From NCBI GenBank assembly GCA_013396755.1, contig VWZF01003402.1, forward strand, positions 62,001 through 126,000: a stretch of 64,000 bases of DNA. The letters run 5' to 3'. Position numbers and translations under genes: made by a program. The notes beneath the pieces are model-generated. The model was not told the origin of the DNA and searched no databases. It worked only from the letters and a program-made list of their open reading frames with translations. Of this stretch, positions 27,357 to 39,932 are shown one piece after another (positions within the stretch are counted from its first letter, which is position 1; every line of letters begins with the position of its first letter). The DNA is from Sclerurus mexicanus (taxonomy: Eukaryota > Chordata > Aves > Passeriformes > Furnariidae).

Positions 27357-28894
27357 GAGAGCTGATTATCCTTGAAGTGCTCACTTGGCTTTGTAAAAGT
27401 GCCAATGTAACATTTGCAAATGTGATTGATCATCTAATCTTGATGTTTTCTGTTTATTTAATTTAAAATCAAGTACCTAGCAAGCTCAAAGACTTAAATA
27501 ACAGACCTGTCCTAATTACAGCTGTAGTGCCTGTTCTAACAGGCAAAACCTTAGGAGACAGTTTTTTGTGCTAACTTCATCATTCTTTGATTTCCTTCAG
27601 CTATGTATTGTTGCAAATTTTCATGTCTCTGAAGTAGACAAAGGTGTTCTGTGCAGTGGACAATCTGCTTACTTCTCTGTTTCCCCTCTCCAGATAGCTT
27701 TTGCTTTGCTTTGTTTGCATTGACACTCCTGCACCAGGCAGCGGTGAAATAAAAATAAAATTGATGAAATAAACAGTGTGCGTGTAAACAAAACCTAGTA
27801 AACTCACCTGACTGACTTTTGAATCATGGAAGTGAAATCTAGATAGACTTTATATTGTCTAGGTATAACATTATATTGTTATTATATTTTTAGCCTAGCT
27901 ATGCTGATTATACATTGGCAGGATCATTCACTACTTCTTATGTGAAATGTAATATCATCTTGTAACTAGGATTTGCAATCTGACTTTGTACTCAGGTAAG
28001 TACAGAGGAAATAATAGTGTTTTGGGTGTAACTTGCATGCTGAACAGTTCTGGACACTTGTGTTATTAATCAACTTTTTCCTTGTCCCGGCTTTCAATGA
28101 AAAGTATTTTTATCTGCACATACACATAGAGAATGACTCTCTGCAGCCAAAGTTCTAGAAAATACAATTTAAAGTTTAGAGAACTTCTCTTGCTCACAGA
28201 TTTGTACAGTACTTCAGGGGCTTTTTTTTGCCTGTATTTCCATACACTGATGGAAGACTTGCAAGTTCTCTGTTGAAGAATCAAGCGTGTAGATCCATCT
28301 TCTTTGCTGATTATGATTAAACCTAGGGTTTCCCTAGTATGTCAATATTTAATGAACGATTGTAATTCTTTCCTCATTATTTTCCTATGTGTTGAAAAGT
28401 CATTGCATCTCATTTTCTTCTGTGGAAATTAGTACAAAGCAGTATTCAGAGTAGTTGACTTATTTCACATAGCGTTTAGAACTGTTAGATCAGGCTTCCT
28501 TACGAATATTCTAGCTTCATTTAAAAAAAGCAAGCAACAAACCCCTAAGTTACTTCTGTCTATTATATTTTCCTAAAATATCTTTGAGTAATTACTTAAT
28601 AGCACTTCCTCAAAAATTACTAGTGCTCAGGAGAAAATTGCTTCTATAAATCAGCGTGAACTGAGGTTTATGAATAATATGATAATCTGTTTCCCCCTCC
28701 ATTCTCACAACTTTGAGAAATTTGGCATACCTGCAGCCACCAAATTTGATGTGATTGCCAGAGTTTAAATGCCTTTCATCTGATTACTGATTTTTGTTCT
28801 CAGGGTTTTGGCAATTGGACCACAGTTTAATTTCCTTAGGCACTCAGAATCACAGATTCTAATTTGTGTATTCTAAGTTGCATGTTTTAATTAA

Positions 28895-29086
28895 ATAAAT
28901 GTGGAACAAAAATTAGAGTCAGAACCCATTCACATCAAAACCAACATTCACGACACTTTGCAATCCTGTGTGGGAGATTCCCCTTCAGCTTTCCAGTATC
29001 CTAATTTTGAAGGTGACCTTCACAGAGATTTAATCAGAGTTATAGCAGAAGAAAAACACGTACTTGCAAGGAAGCTAGAAAACTGA
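28895..29086 (+). other. candidate coding segment, unidentified (unproven)
   Basis: A plus-strand frame is open from 28895 to a TGA at 29084-29086. The translation is hydrophilic and mixed in composition, ending in a charged stretch with LHRDLIRVIAEEKHVLARKL. This is unlike the I/L/F/S-rich chance frames elsewhere in the window. If real it could be a terminal exon entered by the AG at 28915-28916 or 28917-28918, although the tract before these is a poor polypyrimidine tract. A processed pseudogene or chance are alternatives. I do not recognise a family. Confidence 0.2.
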
Positions 29087-29824
29087 CTGAAAAGTGCAAC
29101 GTAGCCCATCATCTGTAAGAAATATCCTGCTCTGCTTGTTGAAATTGTGCTCTGAGCACTTCTGCAAGAGTCTGATGAGACTTGACAAGTGTAATTCTTT
29201 TAGGAGACTAGAATTTTAGCCTTTATTTTTAGGCTGTGAAATATTTTTGATGTTTATGAAAATATTTATGAAATCTAGTAACTAATTTCAAAAAATATGG
29301 TTATACAAACTGCCACAGAACTCTATTGATTTAAACCAGCTAAAAGTCAGGACCCCTAAAGATCCATCATATTTATTGTATGTTTGATTATTCTATTGAC
29401 TTTCATATGTCAAGTGAAACATAAGTACTGTACATATAAGAAATATACTGAGAAAATGTATCACAACAGTTCTATTGTAGCAGAAAAGTAGCAGGAAAAG
29501 AATAATGATGTTACCTGAAGGATTATGCTGTAGAAAAATAGCAATCCATAAAAGCAGAGATAATAAGAACAGCAATTTAATTAAACATTTTACAGTAAAG
29601 GAGCTTTAGTTCTAAATATGAGATGCAAGCATTTAATTGTTTCAATTTCTAAATAACAGCAAACAATGAAAATTAAATTCCAGACACATTTTGTGGAGTT
29701 CCTTTTGCTGCACATCCTGTAATAAACTTAAAATAGATTGAAAGCACCAAAGGCATAAAATGGCAGTCTAGTCAGGACTCTGAATTTTAACTCTTTTTCA
29801 ATATTAACAATGGAAGAATTGTCA

Positions 29825-29875
29825 ATAACCTTTATACAGGTGAGGCTTCAGTACACTTTTCAATATAAAGGTTAT
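29825..29875. repeat. perfect 12-bp inverted repeat
   Basis: ATAACCTTTATA at 29825-29836 is mirrored by TATAAAGGTTAT at 29864-29875, with a 27-base loop. All twelve positions pair. No transposon ends or target duplication are seen. Confidence 0.6.
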
Positions 29876-29903
29876 AAAAGGCAAGGATCTTTCATATTTT
29901 TTC

Positions 29904-29918
29904 TTTTTTTTTTTTTTT
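29904..29918. repeat. poly-T run (T15)
   Basis: Fifteen consecutive T residues within a T-rich stretch. It is simple sequence; no retroposed body reading away from it on the minus strand is recognised. Confidence 0.6.
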
Positions 29919-30998
29919 GCAACTGAAATGGGATTTTTCTATAGATTTAATTTTCATACTTGTTTGGTGTCTTTTTCTGCAGTTTCTTGTTAAATTACAT
30001 GGGCTCAACATGAACATAAATGGGATAAATGCATGGATTTGCATCTTGCTCTGAGAACTGGACCAGACCAAAACCTAAATAGAAATTACCTTATCTCTGT
30101 CAAGATGGATAATGCATGGGTAGAAAAAAAAGTGTATGAGAACAATTCTTAACTTATCTTCCCATATGTAAGTAGTTAGTATATTAGAAATGTATTTATT
30201 ACTTATTGCTGGACTTGGAACTAATGCTTTTAGAAAATTATCATCAATGTTTTCTATCTCTCCCCTTTGAGAGATAATAATAGGGGTAGTTAGAGGTATT
30301 TCTTTCCCTTGATGTAAGATTTTCTGTGCCATTTCATATGTAGGTACTCAGGATTGCCAGATACTATTGCAGTTCTTTCGAGTCATAATTTAAAAATATA
30401 TTTTATTATTTAGAATGTTTTAAAAAATATCGCTCATCATCTTTTCCAGATAATTCATGATTGCTAAAGATTAGATTCTGTGGGTACTTTGCTTAACAAA
30501 ACAAATGACAGCCAAAGGGCTCTAAGATGTTAAGGCATAACTGGAAGAAAATGGAATGCAGAAGGGAATGTAGAACTAAACACTGGATGGATATATATGT
30601 CTTTCTTGTATCTGAATTGGAACAAAGAAACTGAACAGAGAAAGCAGTTTTCCTTTCACTGCTATTCAGAGAATCTACTATATGAAAGTTGAAAGAATGT
30701 GAATAAGACTTTCCTTAGCCCACTAAAAACGATGAAAAAAGGATGATAATCCATAGGGGAGCTTCCTGCTGATAATGTTTCTAAAATTCTTAAACTATTT
30801 TTATTTCAGGCAATCTCAAGTTACCTGTCTGGTGATTTCTCACCATGAAGTGGCTTACACCGAGTTTCACTGGCATTTGTACTGTGGATATGCTTTATTA
30901 GTATTATTATTCATATAAGATTATAATGGTGCAACGACTTTGGCTCTACATACTAGTCCCAAGGTACACAGTATATTTTGATCATTAGCAATATTAGC

Positions 30999-31470
30999 TT
31001 TGGGCCCCTCACTACAAGAAAGACACTGAGGTGCTGAAGCATGTCCAGAGAAGGGCAGTAGAACTGGTGAAAGGTCTGGAGCACAAATCTTATGAGGAGT
31101 GATTGAGGGAACTGATCTTGTTTAGCCTGGAGAAAAGAAGGCTCAAGGGAGACCTGATTGCCTGAGAGGAGGCTGTAGCCAGGTGCAGGTCGGGCTCCTC
31201 TCAAGGGTGACAGGCAATAGGAAATGGCTTCACATTGCACCAGGGGATGTCTAAATCGGATATTAAGAAAATACCTTCAATGAATGAATCAAGCATTGGA
31301 ACAGGCTGCCTAGGGAAGTGGTTGAGACACCAAACTGGAGGTCTTTAAAAGACATGTAGATGTAGCACTTAGGGACATGATTTAGTAGTGGCCTTGGCAG
31401 TGTTAGGTTTAAAGTTGGACTTGATGATCTTAAAGGTGTTTTCTAACCTAAATGATTCTATAATTTTGTG
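30999..31470 (+). mobile_element. CR1 LINE, 0.47 kb 3' fragment
   Basis: A sense-orientation CR1 starting near the end of ORF2 and running to the 3' terminus. Blocks in order: CAGAGAAGGGCAGTAGAACTGG near 31050, GGTGAAAGGTCTGGAGCAC near 31070, TTAGCCTGGAGAAAAGAAGG near 31120, AGGAGGCTGTAGCCAGG near 31166, TGGAACAGGCTGCCTAGG near 31300, AAAAGACATGTAGATGTAGC near 31346, GTTGGACTTGATGATCTTAA near 31413, then AACCTAAATGATTCTATAAT at the end. An internal deletion removes the tyrosine-rich stretch normally found after GGGAGACCTGATTGCC. No intact frame remains. It belongs to a different CR1 subfamily from the copy at 24.4 kb, judged by its 3' UTR. Confidence 0.9.
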
Positions 31471-34400
31471 TGTCAATTTAATTTTTGTCATTATCGTTCT
31501 CTCTGTTATCTTTCCTCTCCCTCTGCTACCTTACCAATGGAAGTGATGTGCATAGAAAACACTTCTTCATCATTTAATGAGACTAAATTTTACAAAGAGT
31601 CATTTAAGTGGTGAAATAGGTTTCTCAGAGAGGAGAGTTTCAGCCCTGAATGAAAAAGTGTCTGCCAACTGTGTGTGCATACAAAGGGCCTGTAGACAAG
31701 GCCTAAGCAACCTGATTTTGCCTTGAAGTTAGCCCCACTTGAGAAGAAATTTGAACTATACCACCCTAAGCTGTCCTTCAACCTAACCTTTGTCTATGGG
31801 AATATGGTGTGCAACATGTTCTGCACTTGCTTTATCTGCATCATTTTGCATCATTCTGCATCCAGCAAGAGCTGGTTTTGCTCCAAATGTCAGAAAAGTA
31901 AAATATATTGAATATTTGGATTTACAGACCTCATGAAGCTAATACTATGGTTTTAACAATTAATACAATGGGAATCACTAGAGGTTACAGCTGCTAGTTT
32001 CTTCTTGTCAGTTCTCTATTCCATTTCAAAACCTAAAAATTTACCTGTCATAGACTATGTGTGGATATTCACTAAAAAACTAGATAAAACATTATAGAAG
32101 ATGAAAGATTCTAAAATGATGTGCTGTATACCAGCACTTCCCTTTATTTCACCTCTCCTTTCATGTGTTATATGAAAGCAAAAAAAAAAAAGGAGAGACA
32201 GCCTGTACAGAAGCCTCAGTGTTTTCTCCCACTTTGCTGATGATTTTGCAGTCCACTAATTCTGTAACACTTTAATAGTCCTTAGGGGCTGTTACTAATG
32301 AAAGATGATTAAGGACAATTCTTGTTTCTCCAAGTCTTGGTAAGGAATCAAACTGAAGAAATAACATGAGCACTGTCACTGTTTCAGAGTATTTAGCAGG
32401 TGCACAGGCCACAGGATGATGGTTCTGGAAACAGAGGATCATCTGTGAACTACAAGATGAAACACTCTGTAAGAGGACTAAATTGTTCTCTTCTGGACTG
32501 GTTTAAAGGAACACTTCTTTTGAGGAGAAAACCCCCCAACACTTTGGTGAACGTATGATTTCCTTTGAGGTAATGTGCAAAAATAAGGACAGTAATTTCT
32601 GTCACTTTGTGTTGCCATGAATCTGTTGCTTCTTTAAACAAAACCATGCAAAGTCCAGTCTGAACCAAGTTCTAAACATGCTCCAAGAAAGCCAGGAATT
32701 TATACCAAGTCTGACTATGACCCTTCACAGAACACCACAGAAGAATTGTTGAAGTAGACTTGTTACCTCATCAAGAAACTGCTATCTGGCCTAAATGAAG
32801 CCTTCTAAATGTGCCTACAAATTGGTAAAAGGGATTCAATTCTGCTTGTTTTAGGGGTCTGAGGGACCCATATGCCCTCATCTTCCCACATAATGTATTA
32901 TAGTAGTTCTGCCTCTGGTGTAAATCAGAGCAGAATCATCTTCCTAAAGTGTGTTTGGTTTTTGGTTTTTTTTCTTTTTTAGTAAAAACGTCTAGAAATT
33001 CTTTGTCACGAACAGCTAGAGCTTTTGCACAGGGCTATTGTGGATAGGTAGATACTGGCAACTGGGTCATAGTTGATCTTTTCTTTTTTTCCCACTAAAG
33101 AATAGTGTAGCAAAGTTGAAATAGCAATAAATAGGATAAATGGCTTATTTTCATTTTAGATAAAACTCTCACCATCAAGTAGGAACATTGATATATTTGT
33201 CTAAGGAAAGCTAGAAAAGGATGTTTGAATCATTCATCATGAGGCTTTCTAAAGCTGAAAGGTCAAAGGATTCTCACATCTGTCAAAAAACACTCTCCAA
33301 AGCCAGAAGACTGCCGGAAACATGCTCACCCCAGCTTGATTGTGACTGTTGGGAAGTGCTGAAAATGAAGTAAATAAAGTAATAGAGCTTTCAAAGTTAA
33401 AGAGAAAAAGTTATTTTCAGTTGGGCACTGTTTAGAAAGAGTTGGTAAATGGTGACTCCCCAAAATATATATACAGCCCTGAAAAGATAAGAATCCTAGT
33501 AAGACTTCAAGAGATAGAAGTAAAATATTTCTGTAGCCTATATGTTGCCTTCTCTGTGAGCTTCGTAAGATGAAAAAGTGATATTAAATGAATGAGTTGA
33601 AGGGCTCTTGGGTGACTCATGGCGACAATTCAATGTGTCTTTATGTATTACAACTTGAAATATGAGAGAGTGAAGGATGGCTTTACATAATAAGAAAGAT
33701 AATCTAAGCTTGCTAGAGTATCTGGGGAAATTATAGCATGTGGAAACAGAAGATCTTTAAATGGTATTTTACTTTATAGCAAACTGTTCTGGAGAATTTC
33801 TGTTCTTGGCAAACATTTTTGCTGCTGCATCTTTCTCCCTGCCCACTGCACATTTTAACCCACATTTTGCTGTGCATCCCTTGCCTTTTCTGAATACAAA
33901 GATATTTCTTTATAAGGTAATATTTCTCTTTCATTTCTCTGCTGCTTTTCTGAACAGTAAAATTCTTGTGGAATGTATAGAGTTTTAGCACTTTTCTAAA
34001 ATTAGATATAAAGGCTTCTGACTGAGAACAGGGAAGCTGCTGAGAAAGAAAGTAAAAATTGTAAAATAAAACTAAGAAGTGAATTGTGGAATTGTGAAGG
34101 CCAGTTGCTCTCTGGATGGAATTCTATCACAGTGTGGGTTGGGTAGAGGCACTGGTGCCACCTGCTCGTGCGGCAGTGGAAAGCATAAGAGGATGGACTG
34201 TGATAATGGGCAGGTCATGGCAGCTCAGTAGCCTCAGTCTCCCAGTTGCCTCTGTGTCTCCTCATTGTACTGCTCATACTTGCTGATCTGTTATGAACCT
34301 TATCCTATCATAACAATGAGTTAACAAGATTGCTGCAACCTGTGTTTCTGCAATTTAAGTTGTAATTTAAATGTATATTCTGAATATGTTGCCTAAGAAC

Positions 34401-35794
34401 CCCCCAAACAGCTGGATTGTTCATTTGGAAGGGGCACATATTCTGGGCATTTTTGAAACCTGAAATTAGGACCTAGAAATTGCCACTTCCATTTTAAAGA
34501 GTGTGTTGTTGGAAACTGAAATTGCTAAACTACCAAACCAACACATTTTAATCCACTCACACAGAGACATATATGCAAAATATTTTTTTTTCTGTCAAAG
34601 CAACAAAGGTGTATTATATTTACCTATTTACCTCTGCCTAGGCTTTTAGATCTACTGTGGGGAATTTGTCATGTAGGTTATAGGTGAAGTATAGAGTCAA
34701 CTGGTTTGTAAAACAATTCTGAATTGGATAGGGAAAATAATAGGAGGGATGAAAAAATGAGAAAGGACTTTAACATAAAAAGATTCCAGGGGAAAATAAG
34801 AGGCAGGAGTGGTATTTTGTTTTTGGTTTTTTTTTTTTGGTTTACTTACTTATTTTTGTAAGTACATTTTGGCTATAGAGGGAACAAGATAGGAGTTAGC
34901 CATATTTCATGTGCTATTAGCTCTAAGAAAAATAATTAAATTACTTAATGTGCATGACTAGTCTGTGGGACTTTCTGCAGTGTACTGAAGGTGTAAAGAA
35001 ACAGTCATGCATGTCTTTATCTGTGTTTGAATTTGGATGTTTGCAATGCAGACCTGTGCAACTGGTACCCTTTTACTGTTATTTTTACCTCTGTGGCATG
35101 ATTCTTGTACTCTATTTCATTTGTTGATTTTAGGGAGAGGTTAGTACCTTACTATAATTATTCTTTTTCTCTGTTGACTATAGAAGTATAAGCTGATTGT
35201 AGCACTGTAGTGTACATCTACTTCTGGTCAGAAAAGTCCCACTGATTATTGCATACATTCTTGTGCTTCGTACCAGTGAAGGGAAAAATTCCCAAGGACA
35301 TCTATACTCTTGCTCTTCCACTTATTTTTAAAGGCATTTAGCACCTTACAACTAACAGAAATTTCCCTGTGGTGATCAGTGTGACTGATTGTTTTGAGAC
35401 TGGGATGTACCTTTGCAGACAAGTGTTTCCAAACACTGTTCCATCTCAGAAGCTTTGTCAGGCTAACTTTGGTGTTTTGGGCAGGCTTGAGTTTTCTGTA
35501 TTCTCTAACCTCTTCAGGTTTTTTTATTGGAATGACTGAGATCCTTATCTCACAGAGGGTAATATTAAAGTTTTATATCTTAACATCAAAAAGAGTGGTA
35601 TTGGCAACATTATTAGCTGCAAGTATCTGCTTCTTAGAGCACAATTGTGCACTGCTAAATCCAGGACCATTCTTGTGAATTATTATAGCTTTGTTAAACT
35701 CAGATGTATCTGCAAGCAAAACCTTGTTGCAGAAAGCACTAACAATTAGCACACTACAGTATTTGGATTCATATTTAGTTTACTATTTTAGTCT

Positions 35795-35914
35795 ATTTCT
35801 CCTTTTGAAACCTATTTCCAATCATTTTGAATTTCTTCTCATTGTTCATGTTTTTATTTCTCCTTTTGAAACCTATTTTCAGTCATTTTGAATCTTCTCA
35901 TTTTTCATGTTTTT
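35795..35914 (+). repeat. imperfect tandem duplication, ~60-bp unit, two copies
   Basis: Unit 1 (35795-35855, 61 bp) and unit 2 (35856-35914, 59 bp) both begin ATTTCTCCTTTTGAAACCTA and end TTCATGTTTTT. They differ by a few substitutions and a 2-base length difference in the middle. The direct head-to-tail layout points to a local duplication such as replication slippage rather than a transposon. Confidence 0.85.
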
Positions 35915-37433
35915 CTTTTTTCACTCTCAACTTCCGCATTTCTGTTTCATTTTTCCTACAATGTTAAAAAATATGGAGAAGACAGTCAGTTCTGCCCTCT
36001 TATGTCACCTTACAAACCCTCTAGGGATTTGCCATGCTTTCTCCATCTTTGACATCTACTTGAAAACCTTTCATGAGTGATCTTGAGTTATGTGCTAACT
36101 TCCTTTCATTTCATTTTGCTTATCACTTTATGCATACACTCTATGAATGTAAATATATAGTTATGCATTATTTTAGTCCACTTCACCTTTTTTTAGGGTT
36201 TCTGATTTCATGCTTCATTTTTTTTTCCTCCATCACTCTCTTCCCCCTACCCCCACATCTTGTTAGCTTGTATCTGTCTTTTTTCTCTTTGAGCTTATTC
36301 CTCACACTTATATACATTTATGCGTAATAACTTGTGTTGCTGAAAAACACATGCATTGCAAATCCCCGTGCTGATTTTTATGTTTCTACTACTTGTTCTG
36401 GTAACGACAAACCATGACATTAGCTACAGCAGCCCCTGCCTTCTGTCTGTGCCATACCTTTAAGATTCCTAATTATGTAGCACAGAGAGGTGACCTTTAT
36501 CTTTGGCTTTATCTTTGACCTTTATGTTTTGCAAACATTCTATGTAAATAAGCAGCCTTTCACCCCATCTGCAAACTGCAGGATTAGACCTAAACCCTGT
36601 ATCATCCTGCACTTGAATATTTGGGGACCCCTGACTTTCTCCTGTGACAAAGCCTGGAAACAGATATCTGGCAGAATATTTTCTCTAAATTTCTGGGACA
36701 AGTGTCTAATTCAAAACAGCATATTAAAAAACCTAACAAAACCCAATATGTATTCACTCAGAGACATTTCCCAGGGAAACAATGCCCAGTCTATCCACCT
36801 GAGTCCCTTTCATTCTCTCAGATGTTGGATGTGTCTTGGCCTCAAAAATGTTTCTCTCTGGGCCTTAGACTACTCTTTGTGGGAGGAACTTTCAGGACTG
36901 AATCACCATCTTCTCAGAAAATGTTTAGCTATTTAAAATTTTTTCAACCTAGAGCTCTAAGATTTAGGATATCATCCATAGACTTTCTGAGCAGTAATCG
37001 CTTAGCTATCATCATCTCAACTCACTTAATTTCTTATCTTTGGCTACTGTTGTGTTTTCTCATTTTCTTTCTCAATACCCTCAGGCAGGCTGAGATATGA
37101 GTCCTAAAAATGTTCTTAACTGTATAGGAAAGCTTTATGTGCCTAGTTCTTGGCAGCAGTGCCTCTCAGTAAATGTGATGAGATGGCTGGAATACGTTTT
37201 TCATAGCAAGAGCAGAGCCTCTCAGAGTGCTCTAAATATAAACAGAGTTACAGAATAATTAGGAAATTGCTATTGTAACTCAAATTGTGTGTGTATCTGG
37301 TGAGGAAGGATTACAGAGAGTGGAGAGTGCTCTAGTTTCTTTGGCATGCATATTCTTGCAAATGCAAAGTATTTTCATATATTTTAGTTGATGCTGAATT
37401 ACAGCTAGCAAATAATAAATGCTCAGTGTATTT

Positions 37434-37445
37434 CCCCCCCCCCCN
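37434..37445. other. poly-C run ending in an undetermined base
   Basis: Eleven consecutive C residues directly followed by a single N at 37445. As at 12.8 kb, an undetermined base sits right at a C homopolymer, suggesting a sequencing or assembly limit. Confidence 0.85.
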
Positions 37446-39435
37446 AATTTCATGTTTTTATGTTGGTGTAGAAATTGTGGAGGGAAAAAACATTGAACTG
37501 ATTTTTATCTATTAATTAAAATTCTTCAGAAATTTCAATATATGTGTTTCTGAGATAAACCAAGAAACAATTTCTGTCAGTAGGAAGAATTTTGTAAACC
37601 TCAAAAACTCTCAAGTCTGCAGTAAAAGCAACATTTACACTGCATCTAACTTAATCTGTAGGAATAAGATCACTTCAAATAGATCCTTACACCTAAATCC
37701 ATTTCTCTGTTTTCAAAAACTGGGCCTCATTTAGTATTCTGATATTTGTATCAAGACCAATTTTTGTTTTACTTTCCTCTCTGAGTTTTTAGAAAAAAGT
37801 ATCCCAGTCAGATGCTTTTATTAAAGTCGCCATACCTGTAACATATTTACCTTTACTTCTCTCTTGAATTTTGTAGACTGAAAGCACATACTTGTGCTTT
37901 AGATCCTTAACAGATATTGTCCATTTTGAATCTCACAGCTAGGACAGGTACACTGGGTTAAATGAAGCGGCACTGAAAGGTCACACCTGATAGATGACAT
38001 ATCTACTGATTATTTGTGTAGCACAACATTTTTCCATGAAACATTTTTCAATAAAAACAAATGAACACTTCAGTATTTTAAGAAAGTTACACAGAATATT
38101 TAGAAATTGTCAGCGCTAGAATACTATGACTGCACCATCTGTAAGTGTAATGATTCATAAAGGACTTCAGAGAAGATAGTAATGCACTTTGTGACAAGAA
38201 TAGCAAACAAGAATAGCAATTTCTAGTAACAAAAGTTTAATAACAGTAAAGTGACTGTCAAAATATACCCCCTTGGTACTCTAAACACATGAGTTTTACA
38301 GAAAGATATAGATACAAATTACACATAACAAAAATATTTGTTCAATTGAAAGCACAAAAATTATTCATTACCTGACTTACAGAATATTCAAACTCCCCAA
38401 ATTAGTTCATCAGGCAGAGGCCTGATACCCTTGCATATTAGCTAGCAGATATTGCTAGCTTCCTGCATGGCTTCTCTCCATACAAAGTATTTAAAAGAGC
38501 AAAGATGTTGTCTTGCAGATGGGTCAAAATATAGCAGGAAAAAAGGTGATATCCTTGTACTAATTCTTCTGAATAGCTGAAGTAAGCTTGCAGTAATTTC
38601 TGTCATATAACAAAAGCTTCTGATTCCATGTTAATCATTAAGATTCTGTTAAATATTTCAGGGCATTTTGTCTTACACAGGAGAAACCAATACCACACAG
38701 CACTGCTGGAAATAATGAGTCCATTTCTATTAGCCTTTCCCTTATGACATTGCCTGAAAATCTTGATAGCCTGACTTAGTTTCAGAGATTTCTTATGATT
38801 ACAAGGTGTCTGCCATTGCAGGTCTTTTGCAACTCCTGACGCTCTTTGTTGATAGTGGAAAATATTATGTTATAAAAATAAATTAAGACAAAGAGAGTTG
38901 ATAGTTTCCATATTTAGAACTGAAAAGTAGTCCAGATGAGTTTAAATAGTCTGAATGCTCTAGAGCAAGTACAGAATTAAAAAACACCACCCCCATTCCC
39001 TCAACAATAAACAAGTCCTGCATCAAACAGTTCTTCTGTACTCAGAGAATGGAATTTAAGGTTACTGATCTAGCTATACATCCCATTGTGCTCCCATCTA
39101 AAGTGTAGAGACGGGAGCATGTTGAAGAACAAATGAAGTAGGTAGACTCAGTGCAGTTCCACTTAGGTAAATGTGCCTCGCTAGAATGTAACATGAGTGT
39201 ACGGTAACTGTAATGTAATGTATCTAGCAGGGTTACAAGTGCATCCGCCCCCTGACTCATCAGTTGTGAAGCTGCCTCCAAAGTACAGTTTTGGATTCCC
39301 AGCGTGAGGAAGATGTTAATGTACTGGAGCAAATCTACCAGATGGCACTAAATTGAATGGTGTGTATAATGTATAGGCAGAGAAGGGATTTGTTCAGTCA
39401 TAAGAAAACAAAACAGGAATCTTCCAGCTCTTGCC

Positions 39436-39747
39436 AGTTGCCTAATGGAAAGCTATAGAGAAGATGGAGCTGGCCCCTTCCTGGATGTGTACTGTAAACA
39501 GAAATAGGAGGACACAAGCTGAAATAGAAAATCCACTCAGGTATTGAAATCTTTTTTAACCACAAGAATGATCAAATACAAGAACATATTTCCCAGAGAA
39601 GCTCCACAAAGAATCTGCCTCCTTGGAGATACCTAAAACTCAAATAGATAAATTTCTGAAGAAACTGATCTAACTGGATCTGTTATGAATCAAAGACTGG
39701 AGCAGATGCTCCCCAGAGATCCTTTCTGGGAGCTCTCTGTGGTTATA
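39436..39747 (+). mobile_element. CR1 LINE, decayed 3' fragment
   Basis: About 310 bases resemble the CR1 3' region in sense orientation: TAATGGAAAGCTATAGAGAA near 39444, AGGAGGACACAAGCTGAAAT near 39507, a CCCAGAGAAGCTCC block near 39591, CCTTGGAGATACCTAAAACTC near 39622, and a GATCTAACTGGATCTG block near 39667. It ends in a diverged CCCAGAGATCC...TGTGGTTATA tail near 39747. The copy is highly decayed. It opens a 3.5 kb cluster of CR1 copies. Confidence 0.65.
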
Positions 39748-39932
39748 TGAACAGAGTTATTGCAATGGTTGTCTAAGAAAAAGATGAAATAGCTGCTTTG
39801 ACAAGATAACATTTGTGAATATTTCTGAATAGTGCTAAGTAGATGCTGTCTAAAATGAGTAAGGAAAAATCATCACAAGTGTGGAACCCTGGGGGTCTTC
39901 TCTGAAAAGAGTGTTTTTTCTGTACATACCCC

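Larger units (their letters stand above)
27357..30998. other. unique DNA with one candidate exon and an inverted repeat
   Basis: No repeat is recognised over 3.6 kb. It contains the candidate coding segment 28895-29086, a perfect 12-bp inverted repeat (29825-29836 with 29864-29875) and a T15 run at 29904-29918. Otherwise only chance frames are present. Confidence 0.4.
31471..39435. other. unique AT-rich DNA, no gene recognised
   Basis: Nearly 8 kb holds no clear interspersed repeat. It contains a ~60-bp tandem duplication at 35795-35914, a C11 run followed by N at 37434-37445, and two overlapping stop-poor plus-strand frames at 36490-37100 (148 and 132 codons). These frames show no recognisable domain and have no promoter or splice context. 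A CpG-retaining stretch lies at 39040-39340. The rest shows nothing recognisable. Confidence 0.45.

Noticed and set aside
34125..34200. GTGTGGGTTGGGTAGAGGCA followed by TGGTGCCACC looks a little like an ERVL LTR start
   Set aside because: No further LTR blocks follow in order, so the similarity is too short to call.
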